Assembly: GCA_902702965.1 (NCBI GenBank)
Contig: CACRXP010000965.1
Span: 44,248 to 108,247, forward strand
Origin: Spirometra erinaceieuropaei
Lineage: Eukaryota; Platyhelminthes; Cestoda; Diphyllobothriidea; Diphyllobothriidae
Direction: 5' to 3'
Length of the DNA: 64,000 bases
Shown here: positions 1 to 12,700 of the stretch, piece after piece
Numbering within the stretch: the stretch's first letter is position 1
Layout: the number at the start of each line of letters is the position of its first letter
The notes under the pieces: generated by a model
What the model saw: the letters and a program-made list of their open reading frames with translations, nothing else
Told to the model about the DNA's origin: nothing
The model's database searches: none
Program-made: the position numbers and the translations under genes

Positions 1-735
1 TTCTCAGTTACGACATTATTTTACTTAAAACAAGTTCGTGGAAAGTGTTAAAGAGTTAACAAGGAATTCGGGGGCAGTCAACACGACAGAGAAATGTCTT
101 GTGGCCACAACTGTATTTACTGCAGGGTTGACAGTAACCTTACAACAAGGCCGAATCAAACAAATTCGATTACTTGTCCAGCTAAAAGCGAAGTTAAATC
201 TACAATATCTCCCGTTATTTTAAGTGTACCTGACCATACGCGGCATATATGCAAACTTGGTATCTTCTGAATCGGGACACTTATGTCGGATTCTACTTCC
301 ATACTAGGGATTTTTCGGTTACTGGTCGGATGTTTTTAATAAGGTCTTTGTCTTCCTGAAGGCAACTTTACATCCAACGTAGGAGCATCTCATGGGAATG
401 CGAGAAGATCATGGTTTATGTTATGCCTGCACAAGATTATATGCAAATCAGGCATTTGTTACGGATGTTTTGCAGTCTAACACGCTGTAGACAATAAATA
501 CTACACAACAACTGTTCATGTCTGTAAAAACATCCAGCCGATGTCACGTTTCTCCCCAGGATTCCGTCTCATGGTAATTTCAAAGAACCCTACCGACTAA
601 AGCTATGTCAAACACCAGAAGGGCAAGGGGATTTGCATTCGCAAAGACGGAACAGTAGTCAATTTCACCACGATATCGAGGTCAGCTCACTTCCGGCAGT
701 CATTTGGAGTATGCATCAAAATGTAAAGAACTTAC
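1..735. other. Collagen intron, nothing else recognised
   Basis: It lies downstream of collagen exon 5. I looked for a further Gly-X-Y exon with splice sites on the minus strand and found none. Confidence 0.5.
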
Positions 736-798
736 CCTCAGGCCCGGACACCCTGTGGCGCCCTTCGTGCCCTTCGGACCCCTTAATCCCGGGTGTCC
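736..798 (-). CDS. Collagen gene exon 5: seven Gly-X-Y triplets (63 nt)
   Basis: This 63-nt exon encodes GHP GLR GPK GTK GAT GCP GLR. The acceptor is TTTGAAAATTCTAG and the donor GTAAGTTCT. A cysteine in the X position of the sixth triplet is unusual inside a helix but is seen in collagen IV. The gene must continue beyond position 1; I found no further exon in 1-735. Confidence 0.9.
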
Positions 799-3700
799 CT
801 AGAATTTTCAAAAAAACAACACACCCTTGAGATGACAATCAATTTTTTAGTGCACAGAAGAAGCCGCTGGCAGAATTGTATAACACCACCCTGGTTATCA
901 ATCACATGCAGGAACTGTAAATCAAACTACACAGCTTACATTTCCAAGTAGCCTAATTTGCAAATGCGGCAGAAAGTGCATTTTGTGGACTTTTATTGTT
1001 AACTTTTCCTTTCGATTATCTTCTTAGCCTTCCACAAATGAAGGTGGTCATCTTATTCAGTCCATAAATAATAAGAAGTTCACGAAAAATGTCAGACCGG
1101 CCACGAAGTGAGAAGTCGCAGTTGCCAAGTCGGTTGGAATCTCTGACCGATATTCGCACATTTCTGAGCGGCGATCCACGCGATGAAATGAGCCTACGAA
1201 ATCTTTTGCCATCAGTGAGTGTTAGTCAATTTTCAAACCACAAACAGACGTCATTTCAGAGCACAATTTGGAGGCCGATTTCAACTGTCAGAGGTAGAGA
1301 GGCAAGTGTGGGGGACGTCTAAGGCAGTGGTCTGTTTATATGCTTAGAAGTAAACCGGCATTTTTGCTTCAATGACTTTTGTATGTTATGTCGTATTTGC
1401 ACACTTTCGGGGCACGCTCGGAGTTTTGATTGGTTGATTTATGTCACCTAATAATACCCAGCACAGACTCACATATCACTTTTTGAGGCTTGGGAAAATC
1501 GCTCTAGTCTTAAGGAAACTAATAAGTACTCGAAGAAGCGGAGGATCACATTGAAATACTTTAAAGTTAGTTTGCTGGTGGCACTCGAAATACAACGGCG
1601 ACCGTAATTACTCACCATAAATCCATGAACACCCGGATAGCCAGGAGAGCCTTGGACACCCTGAAAGGAAAGTGTTCAAGCCAGATGTGAGACGCGACAA
1701 TATAACTTTGTTAAACTTTACTGAAAGAGCTGGACGTGAGACCTGGGCTCCTTGGACTATGTACCAGTTCCTACGTGAAGTTGATCTTGAAGAAAAGACG
1801 TACTGTCCGTATATATTAAATCCGCCAAATAGTGTCTTAAATAATAATCCTAAAGTCCCACCGATATGTGATCAACAGGGCTGTCTGATAAAAGCCCAGG
1901 CAAGCGGGTTGGAAATTTCTTCCAGAGGATAGTGAACTTCTTTTGGGAAAAGTTTTTATCATCGCAAGGGTCGAGTTAAATGATTGGAATCCTGCCGACA
2001 AAGGATATGCCACCACTATTTTGAACAAAACGGACAACACAGAAAATATGATGTCACTCTTAAAAGATGATTTAACACACGAATCTCTAGCTGCCGACCC
2101 CACCAAATCACAGACCTCATGTATTGAAAAAACAATGAAACGCCTTACAGAAAAGAAATTAATCTCGATGGTTCTTGCCAAGTATTTAAAACAGGATAAA
2201 CAAGCAATTGCCAAGATGTGTGGCCTTCCCAAACTTCATAAAACTGATATTCCGTTGCGACCAATGGTCTCCCTAATCAGTTCACACAATGATAAGATCT
2301 CGAAGTGGCTATTTCGCCAACTACATCCTCTTACGAAGAATTCCGAGAACTCCATTCAGGATTGAAACGAGTTTCTAGACAAATAAAACAGTGTCAACAT
2401 TATATGTGAGGAGATTATGGTGTTATTCGATGTGGTCCCGCACTTCACTTCTATTCCGCTAGATTTGGCGAAGAGCTGCACCGACGAACTCCTTCGAACG
2501 TACATTTCTGAGGTGTTTCCAGAGACTTTACTTTAACTCCTTGATCCTTGTCCGGAGACAAATTTTTCCTGCTCCAAACAATGCTACCGGGAATAAAAAG
2601 GTGCTTTGATGGGTTAACACATATCTGGTTACTTGGCAGAGACCGAATTGCAGAATTTAGAAAACATAGCCATTCCCACAGTTAACCTAAAACTTTGACT
2701 GCGATATGTAGATGACACCTTCGTCATCGTCAAGAAAGATCATCTGAATCTGCTCCATATCAAAATTAATTCTATATTTCCAGGGATCACTTTTAATTTC
2801 CAAACAGAGGTTGATGAACAACTCTCATTCCCGAATGTCATTGTACGTCGAAAAGCCGATGGATCACTTCAGACATCAGTTTATCGCAAAGAGGCGTATT
2901 CAGAGGTCATCCTACACTGGCAGAATAACCACCCTGTCTCTCACAAGCGGATTACAGTCTACAGTCTTCTGAATCGAGCCCAAACCCATGGATATGATGA
3001 AACAAGTTATCAAGCAGAAATGGAATACTTTTACAAAAGTGGGCACCCGAATGACCTTACCCGTCAGTGCAGAAATTCAAGAGAAAAGGTATTTCCAATG
3101 CTACGGCCGCTCGGACACCAAAACTAACCATCTTGCAAACTCTATCATACGTGAAAAACGTATCTGAACTAATCGGAAGATAATCAAAAAGTACCAGATA
3201 CACGTAGCACAGCAGCCGGCAACTACCTTACGCACGCAGCTTGTACACCCTCCGGACAGGGTTGGCCACCTCGAAAGAAAAGGTGTTGTCTCCAAAATCC
3301 CATGTTCCAGTTGTGATGCCGTCTATTTTGGCCAACCTGGGAAATCTGTCTCAACCCGTATACATAGACATCAACAGCGGTAAAGAGAAGCGACCATCTA
3401 TCCCAGGCGGCCATGCACACACTGGATATTGGACAACAATTTGCATGGGAAACACTCGCATTGTTGACGCCTGCCCAATAAGAAGGACCGAGAATTCCTG
3501 GAGACAATGCACTCAGGTGAGGCATACACCAACCGACATATTGATCTAGATGCCATATACAAAATCGTTAAGAACAGATTCAAAATGACTTAACCAATCC
3601 TGAGAAGGTGGCTCTAAACAATCATAAAATCCTTTGTCAGACTCGGCCTAGATGTTAATTGTCTTTGCACGCCCGTTGTCTGAAGACGAGTTGGGGAGCC

Positions 3701-6700
3701 AGTATCGAAACATTACACAACAAAACTTTAATGTTTTCCAAAGAATTCCATCTTCCTAATTATATCTCTTGGGATGTCAGCTTTTCCCTTCAGACTTCAG
3801 TTTATCGCAAAGAAGAATACTCTGAGGTCATCCTACATTTTGAGAGTAACCATCCATCTTTCACAAGAGGAGTACTGTCTACAGCCTATTAAACCGAACT
3901 AAAATACACTGCTCTGATGAAGAATATTATCAAACAGAAGTGAAATACCTTTTCAAATTATTTTCCCACAACGGATACCCGCGCCACTTTGTGCGTCATT
4001 GCATGAAACATGAGTTTGAACAGAACGGTATTTCGAAAACAGCGGCCACACAGGCACCAAAAACTTTCTTCTGGCGCACCCTCCCATACATCAAAAATGT
4101 ATCTGAACTCGTCGAAAGACAGCTGAAAAAGCATTAGATACAAGTAGCACACCAACCTACAACCACCTTGCGTACACAGTTTGTACACCCTAAGGACAGG
4201 GTTGGCTATCTTGATAGGAAAGGTGTTGTCTACAAAATACCATGTTCCAGTTGTGATGCCGTGTATTGTGGCCAAACTGGGAGATCTGCCTCTACCCGCA
4301 TACATGAGCATCAGTTAGCGGTGAGGAGACGAGATCATTTATCCCAGGTGGCTGTGCACACACTTAACACAAATTTGCATGGGAGAACACCCGCATTGTT
4401 GGCGCCTGCCCAATAAGGAAAGGCCGCGAATTCCTGGAAGCAATGCACTCAGGTGAGGCATGCATCAATCGGCGCATCGATTTAGATGCCACATACGAAT
4501 TTCTCAGGGACAAATGGAAGCGAACGCATCTAATGCCGAGAAGATGACGAAAATCGTTGGCGCGCATTGGCGCAGACTTCGGCCAAGCATAGAATCACTT
4601 ATTCGACACGGATAAATAGTTGACTGTTTTTGTACATAGCCCAAAAGTCTGACGACGAGCTGGGGAATCAGACTCGAAAATTTACTCATTAAAGTTTATT
4701 CTCTTCCCAAAGAATCTTACTTATTTTCAATATATATATATATATATATCAGCAAGAGTGAAAATTCGAGCTCCTGGTACATTATCCCGTTCATCATCCC
4801 CCAAAAGAAGAAGAATAAAAGGGGACGATTGCATGGACCACACTATATTGATGCTGGCGTTTCGGTGTGGTCCATGCAATCGCCCATTTTTCTCCTTCGT
4901 CTTCTTTCGGGAATGATGACCGGGATGCACATAGATGAACCAGTGATGAAAAGTTTCGCTGGTAGGAATTCCCGAGATAGGCGCGTAGTAGTCCTCTGTA
5001 CATTGCAACGTTTTGTTTCTGCCTCACCGCATGGAGCCAAGCAATGTGGCCAATGCAACGGCAAGGAAGCGAATGCACAATCCCGCCCAAATCAGATGCT
5101 AATTAATCTACCGCTCCGTCTGACTGCACCCGCGTGTGTTGCCATTTCAGAGACTGTGGTCATTAAACTGCCATTGTGCGTGTGTGTATGTGGGCAGAAG
5201 TGAATCATTCATTCGAACCTAACCGTCAGCACTAAACGCCTCGCGGTAAATCATGCGTAATACTTTTTACTGACGTTCCATCCACTAGGCAGTTCAAAAC
5301 TTCCCTATGGCTTTCGGAAAAATCGGAGTGCGTCTATTCACATCTTTTGCAAACATATGTATCCAGAGATCATTTGCCTGTGGTAAATTTTCCACCCAAT
5401 TACGATACCCCGACCAGTGACTTGAGACTAAGGACGCCCGTTTTGGTCCATCCCTTATTTTTTAATCATAAGGATAAGGTGTGCACAGAAATTGTCGACA
5501 TTGACGACAGTAGACAGAGCGGGGATTTATGACAGAGATACGGGTAGAGTGAGGCAAAGCCGTTTTGGTACCCTACTGTTCTCGTTCGACTAATCATAGT
5601 CTTGACCACTATTTGGGACCAGAAACACAGATATGCTCGTAGGCACGCACATAGCGAAAGTGGTCTTCCGTCGGGCTCTGTCAGAATGGTGTGAGGGCAC
5701 GCCTAGGTGGGTGTTTTCGCTGTGCCAATCCCCGCCTTCGGTCTTCTTGACTCTGTCGCGACACCGGCTCCAGGTGGTAAAGAGGAGAGTGTGCGGTAGC
5801 TGCTGTGCAAGGTTACCGTTACTATAAACTAGTTCATGAGCAGGTCATCGTCCATCGGCCCACCCTGCTGGTCTGTATAGGAAGAACATCGTCGTAATCG
5901 GCGATCCAACCGTCATTTGACGGAGCATAAGCAGTTCATTCAACCAAAGTTCATTACTACCTCCTCGCTACCAGGAATTCGGCATTGCTGCAGACAGGAC
6001 TGGACGCACATCAATCTCTCCCGTCCGAAGCGGGAACAGCTGTTGCCAACCTGCCTGCTGGGTTGGTCTCGGCAAAGAACGGATGTCGACAGAGATGTTA
6101 GCAGATTGGCACAGATCTGTTCCTGGTCTATGCGCTTCACACGCAGCCCGTCACTATCCCGGCCAGTATCTGGGATCAGAATGAGAAGCATACGCACGCA
6201 CATGGCGCAGATGGTCGACGAACACTTAATCAAGCCGACAATCACTAATGCTTCGCTATCTTGGCTAATCTGTCTTCGCAGATGAAGCATTTTTTGAGTC
6301 GGGTGTAGGGGGTACCCGGTTGTAGGTCCACGTGATGATCCTAATAGGTCGCTCACCTGCTCGCAGGCATTGACTACGTCTAGTGCCTAGCAACTGGCAC
6401 TGAAGTCTCACATGCGACTCATCGAAGTTAAGTTCTGTCTAAATGCCACACCCCGGTAACCGCCTCGATCGGCGGACCAGACCAGTTGGGGGTATCCGTG
6501 TGTCTATCTCCGCAGACGGTAACTGCGGTAACTCCCGTCCTCCCCCCTTCTCCTCCCCACTTCTCCTCCGCCCCTCTCCCCTCTTTGACTATGTCTTGAC
6601 ACCGGACCCAGGCGGGAGAGAAGAGAGTGCGGTAGATACGGCGCAAGTCTACGCTCACTATAAACTAATTTTGGCGCAAGTCACCGTGCCTGCGTCACCT

Positions 6701-9700
6701 AGCAGTGGAGTAGACGATAGACATTGTCGGGCACGTTGGCCGAACTGTCATTTTTCTATGCACAAATGGGCGCCCACTGATCTACTTGCTTTTTGAAGTA
6801 AACATGCCACCTACCTGCCAGAAGTTGGAAGGTGGCAGAGCGTGGGGTAGATTAATACAGCGCTGTTCCTGCCCTCAATCAGTCAGTTACAACGTTGGCG
6901 CCATCCGGGACCAGAAAAGGTTAATCAGGTGACATGCAAACATTTCATCAAATTGAACTCCCTCAGTGGCTTGCGATGTGGTATTCTCGGGTAATGAAAT
7001 CCGTGTATAGTCAGTTAACAGTATTTTAGACAGGGGGGATGCAAACGATTCTTAAGTGAAGATAAATGGTCATCCTTCAATGACTACATGCCTTCCCGTC
7101 ATATAGGAAAAATGTAGCTCTGAGGAGAGCTCGTCCAGGAGTCTGGCTTGAAGTTCTGTGCAATGATCGCTTCGTTGTGAGCAGTATGTGCGGCTTCTTG
7201 TGTTTCCTGTCTGTAAACGTAATTGCTGGGTATATAATGTTACCCGCCGTTTTGCCGTTTGCCAGCCTTAGAGAAGTCATTCAACTTGTAAGGAAAGAGT
7301 GAGCTGTAGTCCTGTCTGTTGGTGACGCCTGTTCTGCTTTCCTAAGATCGAACGCCACAACCGACTTCAATGTACGTCAGCTCATCTGCCAGTTAAGAGA
7401 AAGTAGGGAGAAAAGCCAGCCTCTGTCGCGCAACGCCCAATAGGGAAGACTGTTTTTGCATTACAGTAGTTGGGTTAACTCATGAAATGTCAACCGAGAT
7501 TCCGAAATGAAATTTTGTTTCGAAAAGATTACCAAAGTAGGGTTGTAAAATTAATCCTCAAGCATGATAATGATATAATGATTAAGTTACCTCGGGAAGC
7601 CAGATTTCGAACAAACTTCTTTTCGGCTGCCTTCAAAAACTATACTCTGTAAAAAAATCGCCACTTACGTAGCAGGCATTTTTCTCATTAATTTTCGATG
7701 CCCTTAAAAATTCTATTACATCTCATGGAAATCATAAATAAAAATATTAACCCTTTTGTTCATTCGATAGGAAAATGTGTCTTCTTTTAATTCGGTACTT
7801 CAAGGATGAGTATAGTTTGGTTTTAAAAAAGTTTCTTGCTATGAGATTTTTTAATATCGTGAAATGTCCGCTCATAAAATATCGTGTCTCTGCAGTTGCT
7901 AATGCGACCTGTAAAATTTACAAAATGGCCCAAATCTACTTCTTAATTTTATGAATCCTATATGATCTCGTCATAAAACCGCAGAGGAATGTACGGTATG
8001 CCGAACGCGGAAAATAAATAGTTTGTAGTTTATAAACCCTGAATGGAAGTTTAACGGCAGTTCGCATTCAAAATTCTTAGGGAATCGAAAAGGTTTTCCA
8101 AAACCAAATTATACCTTTCCTTCGAGTAAAAAATTCGAAGAAAACGCAATTTTCTACCGAATTCGTAAAGAAATTAATATGTTAATGCATATATTGCATG
8201 AAATATAATTGAATATTAAGCGGCATCGAAAATCAATGCGAAAAGTACATGCTACGTAAGTAGTTGTTGTTTGCAGAGTATAGTTTCTGTATGCAGCCAA
8301 AAAGAAGTTCGTTCGAAAGCTGACTTCCCAAGATAATTGAATTTATCTAGCGTTATGCTGCATGATAAATAATTTTACAACCCTCCTTACTTATTTTTTT
8401 GAAACGAAAACGCATTTTGAGTTTTTGGCCGACATTTCATGCGTTAGCCCACCTACCCTTCATGCACTTAGAAGTTGGATGGCCAACGAGATTATTGATT
8501 ACTTTGCACACAACATTAATGTAGCCGTATTTGGCTTGCTTTTAGGTCCTCAGAGCAATTAAGAGGATTCTAAACTAAGGGAAATTTATTGTTTGGTTGG
8601 ATCAATTAAAGTGTCAGCTTTTTTCATAGGCGCGGAAAAAGTGCACGCATCAGTAAAAAAATATTGCCACCGTCGAACTGTAAACACTGGAAAGTATTTG
8701 ACTTTTTTCAGAAGCAAGACTTTTTAGAGGAATGCCAGTCCTCTCTGTTGTGTTAAAATCTTGGATTTCAGCCAAGCGCACTTCTAAAGTTTGCACAGAG
8801 GACTAGCGCGTGCAGTATCAAGATTATTATTAAGGAGTTCTTATGAACTCTCGAAACCTGGAATTCTGCGTTTCGCGTACACCTGCCCTGACCAACTTTC
8901 TTAATCGGGTTTTTCGTGCATGAATATACAAAGATGCTTCTTTGCACCTCGTATCACTCCTCTTCTAATCCTGTTAAGAGATCAGGAGTTGGATTCGGTT
9001 CTTCTTACCCATTAAAGTAGCAGCCAAATCTGCAATTAAAATCTGAAATTTTAGTTTGGTCAAGCATAATGAGAATATGAAACCTGTACATAGTATGACT
9101 TCCCAAACTGCCGAGACAACTTAACATTAATCGGTGTTATTTAACAATGAAGGCATACATTAATGCGGCCTTTTAATATCTCGCTCGTCAATAATTACCG
9201 TGACTCATATTAAGGGACGTCATATTCTGACGTATACTTTCGGCTGAAAAACCACTTTTGCCTACTTCAGTAGGACAATGACTTCTTTCATTTTGTTAAC
9301 TTCCTTCTTTTGCATGCACTTCAAATTAAAATTTTTTAAAAACAACTGAATTGTCAAACGTGTTTCTTGAGTACTAGAAAACAATCGAATAGGTCGAATG
9401 CTTAAATCATATAGAACCAACTGTGAAAAACTCGGCGCATCGGTGGGATTCGAACCCACGCAGTAAGGGGAAGGCTTCAGTACAGCCAACGTTCTAACCA
9501 CTTGAGCTAGTAGGCCCCGCCGGACGACGCCAAAATATCTATAAATTACGCGAGCCTGGTAATCATCTAGTGGATTCTAGCTGAATTACTTAGGAAATCC
9601 TGCTTGGTCAGTTAACTTCCTGTAGAAGATTTGGTGGATTCCAGACGTTGTAGTATGTTAAGCGGGTAACTTGACCCAAATGTGATTAAACTCGCGTCGT

Positions 9701-12700
9701 CCGGTGGAACCTCGTAGCTCAGTTGGTTAAAGCGTTGGCTGTACTAAAGCCTTCCCCTTACTGCGTGGGTTCGAATTCCACCGAGGCGCTGAGTTTTTCA
9801 CAGGTGGGTCAATATGAATCACTGAAAGGTGGCCCAACGCGCCGGTATAGAGTCCTTGTGCAGCTGCGTTTGTGACTGATCGATTGATTGCTACTCAAGT
9901 TCGGTACTTGCGTCGCATTTTTTAGTCGTCTAGAGTAAAGCATTAATGAGTACTACTCCATCGTACAACCTAACCCAAGCGAATTAATCAAAGCAATCCT
10001 AATCAACAATACAGTAAGAACACCGAGTCTTAATTTGTCCATAAAGTAGAATTCAAAGCCTTGTTTTAGCAGGACGGAATGTCGGAATCAACGTTTTCCA
10101 AATGCACAAAGACCTTTAACATATGCATGACAAGTCTCAAAATGTAAAGGCGTCAGTAGTAGCTATTTTGCATGAATTTCCTCTTTTTTGAGATAGAATA
10201 AGCTGTTTATGTAACAAACAGTGATTTCTTATTGCCTTGACTTTAACGAAATTTATAAATGGCAGTAGCCCTGATGTATAACTTAAGTAGCCATGTAAGA
10301 CGTAAATGTCGGAATTTCCCACATGCTTTATAAGCTTCGCTCGGCTTTACAGGCGTGCATTAAATAAAGCTTACCATTACACTTTGCAATCACTTTGATC
10401 ACACATGGGCAGATTTGGGTTGATTAAGATGGGGATGTTCTGCATAAGTTTCAACGTCTAACATTCTTACATTGCGCGCCAACTGGAGACGCACCTCGAC
10501 GCCAACGTTGTCAATAAAGAATAACCAGGGGTAACGTCTGCTTGGAAATCAGGGACTTGATGCACCTTCAAATCTATTTACTTGCGTCATATATATGACA
10601 CCGGGCCCAAGTGTGGGAGGAGAGAGTGCGGTAGATGCTGCGCAAGTCTCTATTCACTATAAACTAAATTGTATGCAAGTCATCGCGCCTGCTCTCAGCT
10701 CGCTGTGGAGCACACGGTGGACATCTTCGGAAACGACGGTGGAAGAGACTTTGTCATAAGCAGTTCACAAGTCGTAGAGTGTTCTGCAAGAACAGACTAT
10801 CCCACCTCGCTAAGTGTACTTTTGTGTCCGTTTAAAAAGAGTGTATCTCTCTTGGAAATATTATCCTGAACATTGGAAAGCGCAAAACGTCTATTCCAAT
10901 TAAAACCATCGGATAGGCAGGCATTTACGACTTTCGGAAGAATTAATGATTGGTTGTACCTAGTGTAGTTGGGATGACCTGATTGGGAACATCCCAATTA
11001 TCATCTTTTTTTTACCAAACACGTATTTAGTAGACCCAGCCGCCAAAACCCAAGACAGGTGGAAATTTGATGTCCGTTATGTGTAAATGTTTTTCAACAG
11101 GAATTGGGTAAATACTGCAAACCAGTCACTTACAGGTTCGCCCTTCCGGCCCTGCATTCCTTGATTACCTGAGAATCCACGATCACCCGCGTCTCCCACT
11201 CCGCCAACGGGCCCCGCTTCGCCCGGGGGCCCCATTGGCCCGGTTGGCCCAATACCACCAGGGAGACCCTTTAAAAGAGGAAAATCTAGAATGTCAAAAG
11301 GTCGTCTTGGTGATTAGAGGTCAGCTGGCTACGAAGAGGCCTTGCAGAAATCGGCTGAAAACTCAGAACTGTAGTATTTAAAACATCTTCAATTTCCGAA
11401 AATCTATTTGGCCCAGCCCCCACCTGGAAGGTTAAGGTTAAAACATTCATTTATTAATTGGGCTACATTAGCCTTGATAGAGTCTTAAGGTTTATGTGAG
11501 AGGCGCTGGTGTTTTTGTGAAGGAGGGCTTTGGGAAATAAAGTGAGGTTTCACTTTGTAAGTTCCCTGTTAGCTAATTCTTTTACCAACATCTTAACAGT
11601 CTAAAGACAGTAGCCGAATTTGAAACAGCCGGCATGAGACGCTCAGAGGATGGTGGGGCGACGGATGTCGCTATCAGAGAATGGGTTCAAATTAAGAAAT
11701 GGAACAGATGGTGCCCACCAAACATCCGGACTAAATTAAAGCAGCCTTTTAAACGCTAGACGGATTCTAGTTTCGCCAAAAGGGGTTTTCTTTGAGAATA
11801 AGAAGGCCCCCAGACTTCAGGAACTCGAAGCTTAGAGATAAACGCCAACTTGTCTGCTAGTTGTGGGTCGCGTCTGTTGCTTATTAACTGATCACTAGTC
11901 GTCGTAGTCCTTAGATGTCATCTAAGGTTAATTAAGTTTCATCGTCCACTCGTTGTCAGGCAAAACATTCTGTGACTCTGCGTCTCTTTGGACTTTTAAT
12001 CTTTGCCGGCTGCATCAGATTCCTCTTTACCAAGACTCCATATACCGCAAAAATGTCTAGCCTAGTGGGGGAAGATCGGTGAGGACAGAAGGAAACTTGT
12101 ATGGCCCTTTTTAGGTTAGTAGCATTGCCAGCCGGCCATGGCTAAACCGAGGTAGGCATGATTTGCGACTATAAACCGGATTCCCTGTCCACTGAAAGTT
12201 AGGACCGACGCTCCGCCATCCTTACTTGCGGTTAGAAATAATTACTATCTTGAGAGATTTGTCCTCCAATCAGGTTAGCGAACACGCCTGTTCCATTGCG
12301 CTGTTGAGTTCATTCCAGAGCTCACGCAGGTTTTAATATATCTGTGAATTCCTGTTATTTTGAGCGCGAACTGAAAGTGTATGGCATGCGTAGAGGGGTT
12401 GTTTAGCAGGGGCTGCGCCCGATCTCGCCTCTAGGCCTTCTTGCCTCTGTCTTGATGCAACTCACACGTGGGCGAAGTAGGAAAGAGTCAGGTAGATGCG
12501 GCGCAGGGCAACGTGCTTACGTCCATGTTGTTGTGGAGTTTACGGTGGACATCGTCGTTAGCGGCGGCTAAATTGTCACGTGTGAAAGTTACGAGGAAAC
12601 ACTGGAAAATGTCCCCGGTCCACTTGGTTTCGAAATTAAACAACGTAAAATTTGACTACCAGCCATCGCTATGCCCATAGCAAGAAGTAACTACTCCTTC

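Noticed and set aside
1672..1932. 86-codon plus-strand ORF as a gene
   Set aside because: It overlaps the region just beside collagen exon 4 and the decayed 5' edge of a PLE; no domain.
9434..9789. Functional tRNA genes
   Set aside because: Repeated family, odd anticodon loop, an extra base in the plus-strand B box, and inverted pairing point to repeats derived from tRNA.
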